Source: Pseudorasbora parva (Eukaryota; Chordata; Actinopteri; Cypriniformes; Gobionidae). Taken from it: a DNA stretch of 64,000 nucleotides. The stretch's first letter is position 1; the number at the start of each line of letters is the position of its first letter. The notes beneath the pieces were generated by a model that searched no databases, was not told the DNA's origin, and saw only the letters and a list, made by a program, of their open reading frames with translations. Of the stretch, positions 22,701 to 34,055 are shown in pieces. The stretch is from NCBI RefSeq assembly GCF_024679245.1, contig NC_090174.1:50847538-50911537 (forward strand). The letters are read 5' to 3'. The translations under genes and the position numbers were made by a program.

Positions 22701-23619
22701 ATCAATAGATCAATGTAGCTTTCAGTCTGAGGTTTGTCCATTTTGTCCATCAGAATTATCAGCTAATGAGAGTGAATCAACATACTCTGGAGGGCGCTTG
22801 AGCGGTTTCTATATTCTCAATTGGGTTTCCACCTTCACCGGTTGAAGAGATATTTAATGAAATCACGTCCTCATGTTCTAAAATCAAAGACGTGCGAAGT
22901 TCTTCGTCTGCTGGTCAAACGTGACCAAACTCAATTGAGTTTGCTATAACTGAATCTATATTTTTAATGTTATAGTTTTCACATGATTTTATCATTTTAT
23001 TCATTGGTTTGTTAATACACACAGTATTTCTGTGTTATTACTGTATTATATTTAATATTGTATCTCTTCAGTTAAAACAAAAATGCATACTCAAGTGGTA
23101 TAAAACGTAAGGTGCTGATTTTGTATCAAATCAGTGTGAATCGTACAGAAATGTGTGATTTCTTTTGACAAAAGTAAGCATGAAAGTTCTCCTCTAAACC
23201 TTGTCACAACTGGGGCATAAGCAGAATGCACGAAAACATATACGAATGAGAGTGGACTTATTTATACGAATCAGCCACCATCTCTCCAAAACTTAAAATT
23301 ACGAATTGTCATGAAATTGTGTTGAAACGACAACTAGCCCGGTCTCCCCTAGAAACAAGAATCATTTTAATAAATGGCATACAAACATATTCAAGCATTG
23401 TGAATGTAAAAAAAAAAAAGATAAAAAAATAATGTTAAACGGGGGGAGGGGGGGTGGAATGCTGGTTTCATGCATACTGAGCTTTTTACACTGTTAAAGA
23501 CTTGGATTCCCATCCTAAACATAGACAAAGTTTCAAAAACTAATGTTGGATGTTTGATGGAGTATTTCTGTGTCAAAAATACTCCTTCCGGTTTCTGACA
23601 AGTTTCAGAGAGTTTTTTT
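22701..23619. other. Non-coding DNA
   Basis: No gene or clear element boundary is seen. There is an A-rich and G-rich low-complexity stretch at about 23405-23460. Confidence 0.4.
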
Positions 23620-24607
23620 TGAGTATGGGTCGGCTTGACGTTAATAGAGCAGAAGGTCCTTGTATGGGCCGTACGGGCTCTTCTCCCGGTAGGGTGCGCG
23701 CGCGTGACTAGAGCGAGAGAGGAAATGCACGCCCATAAACACTCCGCGCCGCGCTCCACTTTATTCCTATGGGTGACATCAAGCGACTTCAACGCTTCAG
23801 CACAGCATTCCGGGAAGGCAGCGCTGCATTTGAACCGATTTGAACGCAGAAATTACGGGAAGCTTCACAACATCGCTTCAGTCGCGACGCAAAAGTGGAT
23901 CTCCACCGTTCACTGCTGTCAGGACTTCACCAAATCATACCAAAGAAGTGTGTTTTTGACGGAGCGGTCCCAGCGATAAAGGTTCGGTCCTGCTTTGGAA
24001 GCAGCTGGTGAGTTAAACTGCTTCAAATGTCTATGCTGTTGGCTATCGTCGTGTGAGTAAACATCAGTAAACGACACGATCGTGTGCTTCGTCATTCAAA
24101 TGCGCTAACGGACTCTGTTGTTCTCTGTATAACGTTACACTAGTCTGACGTGCAAAACCGTTTTGTTTGCTAATGCTAAGGGTTAATCACATACGATAGT
24201 CCATAAACCGAATCCTGTCCTCATAAACTGCGAGTAAAGACACACAAATGTTGACAGGCCACTAAAGACAGTACATACCACAGAGACGGACGTCCTGCTG
24301 TTGCTGTTTCTCCTGTTCAATTTATTTCAGCCTCCGAATGATTCTGGATCATATATCTATTAGCTGAGATCGATAGCCATGGGTTTCTCCACACTTGAGG
24401 ACGTCACCGCTTTGTGTTCGTCATTCTTTAGCTCCGCCCACACGATACGCCTCCAGGCGCTCGGTTTTTTCCAGAAAGACTCGGTACAGCCTATATTTCA
24501 TTTATAAATATAATAAAAGTAAAGACTTTTCGGAGATTTGAAGGATGCAATACTACTCTATAGGTACTCAAGATTGACATGAGATTGACATCCCCCCCCC
24601 CCCCCCT
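23620..24607. mobile_element. Probable TTAA-type repeat, GC-rich segment
   Basis: The block is clearly more GC- and CpG-rich than its surroundings (GCGCGCGCGTGAC near 23698; CCGCCCACACGATACGCC near 24434) and reads like a long interspersed cyprinid repeat ending in ATGAGATTGACA and a C-run at 24591-24606. The left boundary is approximate and the terminal TTAA is not preserved. The CpG content comes from the repeat and need not mark a promoter. The 114-codon frame at 23635-23979 has no domain I recognise. Confidence 0.45.
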
Positions 24608-25277
24608 GTAATGTAAAAATATCCAATAGTTACCTTTTTGTTCCGTTCCTGTTAGTTGCACAATTGAGCCTGCGCCCTCATTATAACGGATACAGTATAT
24701 TCACTTTTTTCAGTTTGACTTTGTGGTGTGCTTATGCCATGATCTGGAACATATACAAAGAAGGAGCTTGCATCCTTCTCTATTAGCAAAGACAGAACTA
24801 GCCACAAGGCTCCCCATGGTCACACCTTGAGACTTAGTAAGACAGTAAAATAAAGAGTGAAAGAGATCTGTCTGTGTTGCATCATTTGAAGGGTTTGTGG
24901 ACTGGGTTTTCACTGACAACAGGACTTTAATTTACACTTAAAGTAGAGATACAGGGAAAAAGAACAAGTAGAGTCTGCATACAGTAATTTTTTTTCTGTT
25001 CTTAGCTGACACAACTTTTCCACACCTTTTTTACTGTTGTATACTTTTTCACCCATATTGACTGCTTTTTGTCGATGCTTCAAAACTAAAATAGATAAAA
25101 ACAGATAAATAAACATATGTTTTATTACAAATGATTATCTTTAATATTATATTACACTGTAATATGCTTTTTTTATTTTATCCTTACCCTTTATTTTAAT
25201 GTTGATATAAAAAAGCCATGTTCTTTATTATTAATTAAAGAAATAAAATTAGTTTTGAAATGCATTTATGTGTATCT
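24608..25277. other. AT-rich non-coding DNA
   Basis: Nothing beyond short chance open frames is visible. Confidence 0.4.
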
Positions 25278-25620
25278 TTAAAGTCAGTATGAAACAGAAG
25301 TTGTGATCTTCTTTGCTTTCCTAGTATGATATACAGTGTATCAGAGTAAAACAGCTTTTGGGCCAAGAAAAAATGTGGGTGGGACTTGATTTTGTCAAGC
25401 TGGTTTGATTGGATGTTTGTGGTTTGCTATTGCTTTGATGTCATGTGAGTGACAGGTTGTGCCGCCTTCACACCAGTAAACATGTCATCAGAGAAGAGGA
25501 GAGATTACACTGCAGGAGGAAGAGTTATTGTTTTTTTTTATGGAATATTATAGTATTTATTAATAAATACTACAATATTCCATAAAAAATAATAACTGTC
25601 CATTTTGATTGCATGGTGGC
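25278..25620. mobile_element. TTAAAGT(C/T) repeat family, copy A
   Basis: It starts TTAAAGTCAGTATGAAACAG and includes AAAAATGTGGGTGGGACTTGA and ATGTGAGTGACAG. It ends near GATTGCATGGTGGC, lacking the last bases. Copies at 26349 and 35266 share these blocks in the same order. It contains a local perfect hairpin around 25540-25585 (TGGAATATTATAGTATTTAT and its complement). Confidence 0.7.
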
Positions 25621-26348
25621 ATGATGAATACCCTCTCTCTTCATAAAAAGGGGGGGGGGGGGCATTTGCATGTCTCAAACATGTTTTCAGACTTTTTGAC
25701 TAAATAGCTAAGAAATATTATATATACCTTAGTTGATTTAATGGATTTAATACAAGAAAAATAAACATGAATCTGTCACAGAGGAAACCTGCTTTTAATT
25801 GCTTGACTTTAGATGAAAATAGATTAATCTGCATCTCTGCATCACTTTTCTTACCGTGCAGTTTGATTAGCTTTTTAATTACAGTGGCAAAAAAAAAAAA
25901 AAAAAAAACGGGGGGAAAAAAAGGAAAGGAAAGTTGGCCTCATTTCTCAGCATAATAAAAGATAAGATATTGGGTGCTCTGGGAATCCAGTTCCCTCTAA
26001 AGTGTACACTGCTGTCATAGCTTGTGTTGCTTTCAACAGAGGGGAGAGAGGTGAACAATCACCATAACAATTTCCCACAGGAACAACTTGATCCTTTTAA
26101 GTCACGCACAATACAATGGTGACTTGAAGTCGGGGGAGGAGAGAGACTTTTAGTCTCGGAGGAGTGAGGGATGTCAAAATAAAATGATAGAGGTTGCTGA
26201 GAAGGTCTCTTGTTACACTTCGGTTCTGCACTTCACCTCCAGAAACATCATGTGATGCAGCAGCTCCTACATTTCTGAATCAGCTGTAAGCATTAAATTA
26301 CAATTACATTACAATTTCTCATTAAATATCCTATAAATTACATTTTAT

Positions 26349-26688
26349 TTAAAGTTGGAAAGTTGCATTGTGATGTACAATAGCCTATATTAAAGTGTAA
26401 AAGCTTCTCAAAGAAGAAAAAATGTAGGGCGGGACATGATTTTGTCCATCGAGAATTGATTGGATCGTTGGTTTGCTATTGCTGTGATGTCATGTCATGT
26501 GAGTGACAGCTTGCCCCGCCCCTTGCACCAGAACACAGAGAGGAGAAAAGATGTGCTGCAAGTTATTTTGATTAGCATGCGAATTAAAAAGAAAACAGTA
26601 ATGATGTGCATGGATACATTATTTATTATGAACTGAAATATTCTATAAAACATAAATATTGAACATTTTTATTTCATGGTGACTTTAA
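26349..26688. mobile_element. TTAAAGT(C/T) repeat family, copy B
   Basis: Bounded by TTAA on both sides: TTAAAGTTGG at the left, TTTCATGGTGACTTTAA at the right. Internal blocks (GGGCGGGACATGATTTTGTC, ATGTGAGTGACAGC) match copies A and C. It is short, has no coding capacity and is TTAA-targeting. Confidence 0.75.
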
Positions 26689-26819
26689 ATTAAAATGGGT
26701 TGCCAACAGTTCAATGCTTTCTCAAACAGTTAATATGCAGTCTCCCTTCTTTAGCTATAACGCGGGGATAAAAATAAAAAAATAAAGAGTAGGCTATAAT
26801 TTCAAACATGATGTTTCTG

Positions 26820-27180
26820 AATAGGAGCCAAAAGCGCGCAAGGAATGTCTAAAAAGATAAGATGAACAGATTAATAAAAGACGTTGCTTATGTGCGAGAG
26901 TCACCAGAATTAGCGTTTGCTGCGCTATTTAAGTGCACATAGCTTCCTCCGCTAATTGAAAGATTGAAGAAATTAGATGAATGCATCTCCCAGTTTACAT
27001 CCATCACAGGAAGATGCGAGCTCCATGGCAACTAATCAAACACAGCAATTCTTAGCTTAGTCGCTGGCTTGCAGCCAAAACCAGTCTCTGTTCTTGAAGA
27101 TAATGACTCCTTGATGCCAGCAAACATCCATTCTCCAGTTTAATTAACCTTCAATATATTACATGCATCCATGTTTCTGC
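26820..27180. promoter_or_regulatory. Candidate conserved non-coding island
   Basis: This block of mixed composition has homeodomain-like cores (CTAATTGAAAG, GTTTAATTAACC) and no repeat features, between repeats and AT-rich DNA. I have no alignment to prove conservation, so this is inference from texture only. Confidence 0.22.
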
Positions 27181-28395
27181 GTATTGTGGAGGCTGATCCG
27201 ATCAAAAGTGCTCAGTCGTTCTTTCTGCTACTATTTGATTATGCCAAGTCTGCCCTCGTGTGGTCTGCCCTCGTAAAGGAACTGAAGGCTGGATTGGTAA
27301 AATGAGGATTAATAAAGACTGTTAATTGCTGTCCATCTGAGCCAACTGGACGGTACAGGACGCCAATAAAACAAACCTAATATAGTCATGAAGTATATTA
27401 TAATAAGTAAACACTGTATCTGGATAGAACATGCATCGATAAGGGAGTGATGTGCAGATCAGCCAGCTTAATGAATGTTGGTAGCTTTTAATTATTGCAT
27501 TTAAATAATGTCTTGTTTCCATCCAAATATGTTGTCATGTCATGTCATACTTTTAAATACTTCCTAAAATATTCTCTATAATTGTTGGCAATATTGTTAT
27601 GTGTTACTTTCTTGTTAAAATATACATATTTTCTCTAATATAAATGAAAGATATTTTATTTTAAAAAACAGACAATAAATTTATGTCCCTCAGTCTGAAC
27701 TCAACCTTGTCACTCCATCCATTCTTCACCCATAATTTAGACTTCACTCATGTTACATCATTTACCAGAAATTACATCATTCAGGTCTTTTTAACAGGGG
27801 TGCAGAAGATGGTAAGTAGTTTCATACTTTTTATTCATATTTTTGAGGCGTATTATAGTCAGCGTATTATATGTAATGAGGTTGAGATGTGCTTAACAAT
27901 TCTTCCCCACCACATGAAATGAATTAATCCAAGTATAGCCATTTTAAGCACAGACACACACAACAAAAACTCAACCCTGGGTTGTTTTTCACTTCATTTA
28001 TGAATGATTTTAATAAAAAAAAAATATATGAAACAGTCGTTGTTTCAGTAAAACTATACTTACCGAAATCATGATCACTCATACTTTTGTTATAAATAGA
28101 ATATTTGATGTAATATGTCCACTTACTGACTGGCATATGTCAGAAATGGCAGCCACATAGCATAGGCTACACAGCAGAATTACAAATTGAAGGCAATGTC
28201 TCACAAATCTCTTGTAGCCTTTAACAACACTATTCTCAACTATTCTTTTAACGAAAAATTGGGAATTTCTTGATGATCTCCGCCTGACATGTTAAAGACG
28301 ACTAACATAATAAAATTATGGTTATAGTTTACCGTTAACCCGCACCGTTTTTTTATTCTCAAAAACAGGGGCGCAGATTAAGAGGTTAAACATCT
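27181..28395. other. AT-rich non-coding DNA
   Basis: No gene is supported. Open frames at 27322-27522 (-), 27683-27922 and 27924-28136 (-) lack domains. Confidence 0.4.
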
Positions 28396-28397
28396 TT

Positions 28398-28401
28398 AAA
28401 A

Positions 28402-28496
<95 letters not shown>

Positions 28497-28511
28497 TTAT
28501 TTATTTATTTT
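28398..28511. repeat. Poly(A), TA and TTTA compound microsatellite
   Basis: A run of about 22 A, then roughly 36 TA units to 28491, then TTTA units to 28511. Confidence 0.95.
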
Positions 28512-29250
28512 ACAAAAATAAAGAGACATCAGACACACAGTTTGACTGTTTTTAATTTTGTGTAAAATCCTTTTTAAACCAATTCCATTTAGGCTAGTCC
28601 ATTACGGGGTTGAGCATAAAATGTGTTTAAATCAACAACAAAACAAAAGAAGAAGAAGAAGAAAATAAGGCATTTGATGCCTAAGGTGGGAAAATATTAT
28701 TTTTTAGAGGTTTGGTATGTGTGGTATGGTATGTGCCTAATGATTTGGGGTATTTAGAAAATTAATCATACAAGTAAAAAAAAACTGCGGAAATAATCCC
28801 AGTAATGACCCCTCTATCAAAAAATATCAAATCAAGCACAGTTTATTTTAAAGCTGGTCTTAAATGTTGGTCTAACTGTTTTTTTTTTTATTGTTTTTTT
28901 TATTTATTATTGTGGTCACTTTTCAGCTGGCCAGGCCTAGAGGCCAGTTTAAACCATAGACCGTAAAAAAATAAAAAAACCAAGATACCAAGATAAATTG
29001 GTTTAAACATTGGTTTAAACCAAGATACCAGCAAACCAATGTGAAATAGAATTAATTTAAGCCTAAGTGTTGCTAAAGTGTAGGTCTATAACTAGGCTGT
29101 TAATAGCGTGACTTTTACGACATTTTGATAGGCTTGTCAATGTTCAAATTTGATTTGGTGTTCTTCCATGTCAGTTTCTTGTTGGAAATGTACTTGTTGG
29201 GAAATATGCCATTTGCATTGAGTAAATAGGACGTAGGAACCTGTGTTTAT
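28512..29250. other. AT-rich DNA upstream of atad1
   Basis: No exon is recognised. Around 28930-29035 a motif GTTTAAACCA(T/A) occurs several times in both orientations, forming short inverted repeats. Confidence 0.4.
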
Positions 29251-29254
29251 AGTA

Positions 29255-29326
29255 ATCTTTTCCGGACGGCGAGTTTAGTGCGGCTGCACAAGTCGACGTT
29301 CAATGATTACAGTGATGCAGTGAAAT
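29255..29326 (+). promoter_or_regulatory. atad1 promoter and 5' non-coding exon
   Basis: An ETS-type site (TTCCGG at 29260-29265, reverse CCGGAA) sits in a short GC-richer patch without a TATA box, followed by CGGACGGCGAGTTTAGTGCG. The likely exon ends at 29326 before GTGAGT (29327). The second 5' UTR exon starts at 29733 after TTTTAG and continues into the coding exon at 29786. ETS sites without TATA are common for nuclear genes of mitochondrial proteins. The transcription start is inferred. Confidence 0.5.
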
Positions 29327-29785
29327 GTGAGTAAAATGTATTTGTGTTATGATGTTGTATTATGAGACTTTGCTTAGAACTCGAATGTGGTTTCCGTGAT
29401 TACGCGGTCCCTGAAGTATTCTTTAAATCGCACCTCTGTTTTGTCTTGTCTCTCAGGAAGATATGACTTATACTAATGCATAATTTATTTTTAAAGATTT
29501 GTTTAAAATATATATTGTTCTGGCGTCGTTATTTAAATAATTGTATCTGTTATTAATATTTATAATGTATAGTAATATAGTGTTCTGGTCTGAATATCTT
29601 TCACACATAAGTCTACAATTTGTTATATAGTCAATCCATCTCTTGATCTATAAGTATAAAATAACAATAAGAGAGCGGTTTAATGACATGATGTACCAGA
29701 TGCACTGATTATTTTTACCTGCTGTATTTTAGATCACCCAGTTTGTTCTTCTTGCCCAATGGGCTGACCGCGGGGGTGGACCAAG

Positions 29786-29956
29786 ATGTTGAGTGACATT
29801 CCTCGGGACGCCCTCCTTCGCCCACTCACCCGGAATGAGGTGGTGGGGTTGTTGGTGAGACTGACAATCTTTGGAGCTGCAACATATTACAGTATCAAAT
29901 GGGTGGTGGACGCTTTGGACCCAACACAAAAACAAAAATCCCAAGCCAAGAAAAGG
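29786..29956 (+). CDS. atad1a: atad1 coding exon 1
   Basis: Encodes residues 1-57: the short intermembrane-side N-terminus, the single membrane helix and a lysine-rich linker ([10 protein letters not shown]). It ends in phase 0 at AGG|GTAAAG. Confidence 0.93.
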
Positions 29957-32900
29957 GTAAAGTTATCTCTGCTACTGGACATGTGATGATAGTGTGTCAG
30001 TAAATGTAGTTCCAGTGAATATTAAACTTAATTTACAGATCATATTTCATGCAAGCCTGTAGCTCAAGGTGCTTAATAAAAATTTAATGATTTCTTCATC
30101 ATGGCTTATTGAATCAGCCCAGTGACTCAAAAGACTCTTAATAGTGATAATGGCTTAACCATTATTTATTGTGATTTTTTTATTTATTGACTCTCGCACT
30201 CTCCGCAGGCAGAGCAGCTGATGAAGCAGATAGGCGTAGAGGGTGTCAGTCTGACGGAGTACGAGATGAACATCGCCACTCATCTTGTTGATCCTCGCAG
30301 CATCAAAGTAAATACCAATATTTTGAATCAATAGAAACCTTTCATCAAATCACACTGTGCATCTCATTACATCAGTCATTTTAAAGAAAGGACATGCTCT
30401 TAAAGACATGATTTATTTGTTATCGGTTGTCATTTTGCATTGTATTTAGTATTATTATACAAACTGATTTAGAATTGTGTTGACAGATTGGAAATGTTTC
30501 CCTGTTCACACCCATGAAGGTGCAAACCTGTAATCATTGTTACTATAGCCAAGGGGTTCTCAGCTGTGGCCCTCGAGATCATCTGTACTGCAGAGTTTAG
30601 CTCCAACCCATGGTCATTGCAGAAAAATACTTGATTTTGGAAAAATACTTTTTGTTAAAAGTAGTGGATTGCATTATTTGGCAGTTTAGTTCACCCAAAA
30701 ATTGAAAAAAAGGGCAATCTGTTACTCACCCTCATGTTGATCCAAACCCGTAAGATTTTCATTCTTCTTCGAAATACGAATTATGAATAAGAATAAGATC
30801 TTTTAAGTTAAGTCTGAGAGATTTCTATCCCTTCATTGACAGTCCACACAACCTCTTCATAAGGATATTATTAAACAAATCCATATGATTTGAGCAGTTG
30901 TGTCCTAATTTTTAGAAGGGACACAAGCGCTTTATATGATAAACAGACTGAATTTGGGCGTTTATTCACAAATAAACATTGATCAGTTTATGTAAATTGA
31001 AGGTCAACCGAACCTGTTTGATTTGTGAGAACAAACCTCATTGGTTCTTGTGAAAACTGAAACGTGCTACATAACACCGAAAAATTAACCTCGGAAAACC
31101 AGTGCTGACTGGTCTTTCATCGGTACTTTTTTGTGCATTGAAATCTGTGCAAAGGATTGTGGGTGATTGAAAGACGTGAAGGATACACTTGATGCATCTT
31201 TCAAAATGAGCCAAATGAAGGACGCAAATGAAGGCTGCCTTCCAAGGATCCTTTAAATTGAAACTGCATTTTGGAGGCACTTGATGACGTGGCAGCCAAG
31301 ATAGGCCACAGACTTCCGTTCGAGAAGCACCCCTAGAAAGGTACAGGTAGGTGGGTTTGACCAAAGTTGGAGCTAAACTCTGCAGGAAAGTGGACCTTGT
31401 GTGCCAGATTTGAGAACCCCTGACATAGACCTTAGTCAGGGTAGCACCATATTTAATTTTTGACTGGTATGTTCAATATACTGTACTGTTGTTTAACAAC
31501 ATATCGCTTGTTCAGGTGACAAAACATCTTTCTGCATAAAAATAATAATTCAGTAGACAAATAACTTGATTACATGATCTAGAAATGTTATACTGTGCAT
31601 GCCATTGTTAAGACTGTCTCTGTAAAGAGACTTTAAAGTCTTTCTCTCACATTTAACACATTGGCATCTAACCTGACTAAGGTATATTGGCCCGATAGCA
31701 CACTTCCAAGTCATTATTAGCCTATATGATTGAATATATTCTTCCTTTTTTTGTAAGGTGACATGGAGAGATGTTGCTGGGCTAGATGAGGTCATCTCAG
31801 AGCTGCAAGACACTGTCATTTTGCCTTTCCAGAAACGTCATCTCTTCTGTGGTTCCAAACTCTTGCAACCTCCCAAAGGTGAGTCATGAAAAAAGTAAAT
31901 GGACCCCGAACTTGTCAGTACATTTTTATCATATGTACAGGTAGCAGTATATATGAAATGTCAAAGTTTGATATTCATTTTTTTTTTAATGTTCCCAATT
32001 CTCAGGTGTACTGTTGTATGGGCCACCGGGATGTGGAAAGACTTTAATTGCCAAAGCAACAGCGAAAGCATCTGGATGCCGCTTTATTAATCTACAGGCC
32101 TCAACTTTGACTGACAAGTGGTACGGCGAATCCCAAAAGCTGACTGCTGCTGTATTCTCAATGGCGGTCAAGATTCAGCCCTGCATAATTTTTATTGATG
32201 AAATAGGTAACCACTGAATATGCTCTAACATTGGACAGATATTTAGAGATTCCAGACAGATAGGAAATATTACAATACCAGCTTGTTTAATGTGCCAAAT
32301 AAATTTAACCACCACTACTCGGGTGATAAGCTTACTCTAATCACTATGGATATGCAGGTGTTTTATATTCATGGGTTTTATGGAAAACGTGGTACGTGTA
32401 TATTTGCATAATAACTGCAATGTTTTCGATGCTCTTTCTAAGCACTTTATTTTATATGCTGATGACATTTGAATAATACTGTACTGTGACCTATCATCTG
32501 TGAAACTGAAGAGTCTGCACGCAGTCTCTCAGGCATTTTATCATAGTGTGCGAGCTGAAACGTCAGTAAAAGTTAATTATTTTAATTAGTTACGCTTCTT
32601 TTAAAGCTGGTACTGTGTATTAAATTACAATTGCTGAAAATGCAGAATTATAGAAAAACTATGACTGCAAAAAAGTTTCTAAAGTATTGTTTCCAACGCA
32701 GGAACTTTCCCCAGGGACTAGGGACTTTGGGGTGGTACTCTGTGTTTCGAATGCAAGGACAAGGTTCTAAATGATGTTTAAATTCCCTCAAGGGAAATTT
32801 TTACCCGGAACTTCATTTAAACCCTGGTTACTGCAATCTAAACACATTGAGTACCACTCCAAAGTCCCTAGTTCCTGGGGAAAGTTCCTGCGATGGAAAC

Positions 32901-33726
32901 GCAGCTTACTATTAAAAAGTTTGGGGTCAGTAGGATTTATTTTTTATTTTTAAAGAAATTTATTATTTTAAATGGCAATAAATTGAATATAATGTAATAC
33001 AAGTTTCTGGTTTCAGATAAATCATTTTAACAAAAATATTAAGCAACACAACTGTATTCAACATTTTTAATAACAAGAAATTATAATATCAGCTTTCCTA
33101 TAGCTCAAACAGTAGAGCATGGAGCTAGCAATGCCAAGGTCATGGGTTCGATTCCCAGGGAAAGCAAGAATTGACAAAATGTAAAAGTGTACCTTGAATG
33201 CAATGTAAGTCGCTTTGGATAAAAGCGTCTGCCAAATGCATAAATGTAAAATGTAAATGTAAATATCAAAAGGATTTCAGATGGATCGTGACATGTGACT
33301 CTGAAGAAATTCAGATTTGCCATCAAAGGAATATATTGCAATATATTTTAAATTGTATTGTAGAAATCAGTTTTTACATTTTTTTTACTGTATTTTTGAT
33401 AAAATAAATGCAGGCTTGATGAGCATTAAAGATCTTCTTTCAAAAACACAAAAAAAAATCTTACTGACCCCCAAACTTTTCAATGATAGTGTATATGTAG
33501 TTCTACATTTAACTCTCCTCATGCTAAATATAAATAATAAATACAAATTTAATTTGGGTTTATTTCATAGTGTACAGTTCTGAAATGTACATCTAAATAA
33601 CATCTGTCTGTTGTCTCAGATTCATTCCTGAGGAATCGTTCCAGTATGGACCATGAGGCCACAGCTATGATGAAGGCCCAGTTCATGAGTCTGTGGGATG
33701 GACTAGACACAGCAGCAAACAGTCAG

Positions 33727-33809
<83 letters not shown>

Positions 33810-34010
33810 TGGTTTCATAGGTCATTGCATTTCTTCAGAAGTGTTATATAAAATGTAATATAAAATGTGATGGGAAATAAAAATGTATGGCAATGTCCAG
33901 GTAATGGTGATGGGGGCTACTAACAGACCACAGGATGTGGATGCAGCAATACTTCGCAGAATGCCTACTGCCTTTCATGTTGGTCTGCCTGTGAGTCTGA
34001 ATAACATACA

Positions 34011-34055
<45 letters not shown>

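Noticed and set aside
23630..24500. CpG island promoter of an unlisted gene
   Set aside because: The composition is explained by an interspersed cyprinid repeat; no first exon or conserved peptide follows.
33111..33155. Functional tRNA gene
   Set aside because: A-like and B boxes are present, but no acceptor stem closes and the sequence runs into a SINE tail with a 7-bp duplication, so it is a SINE head.
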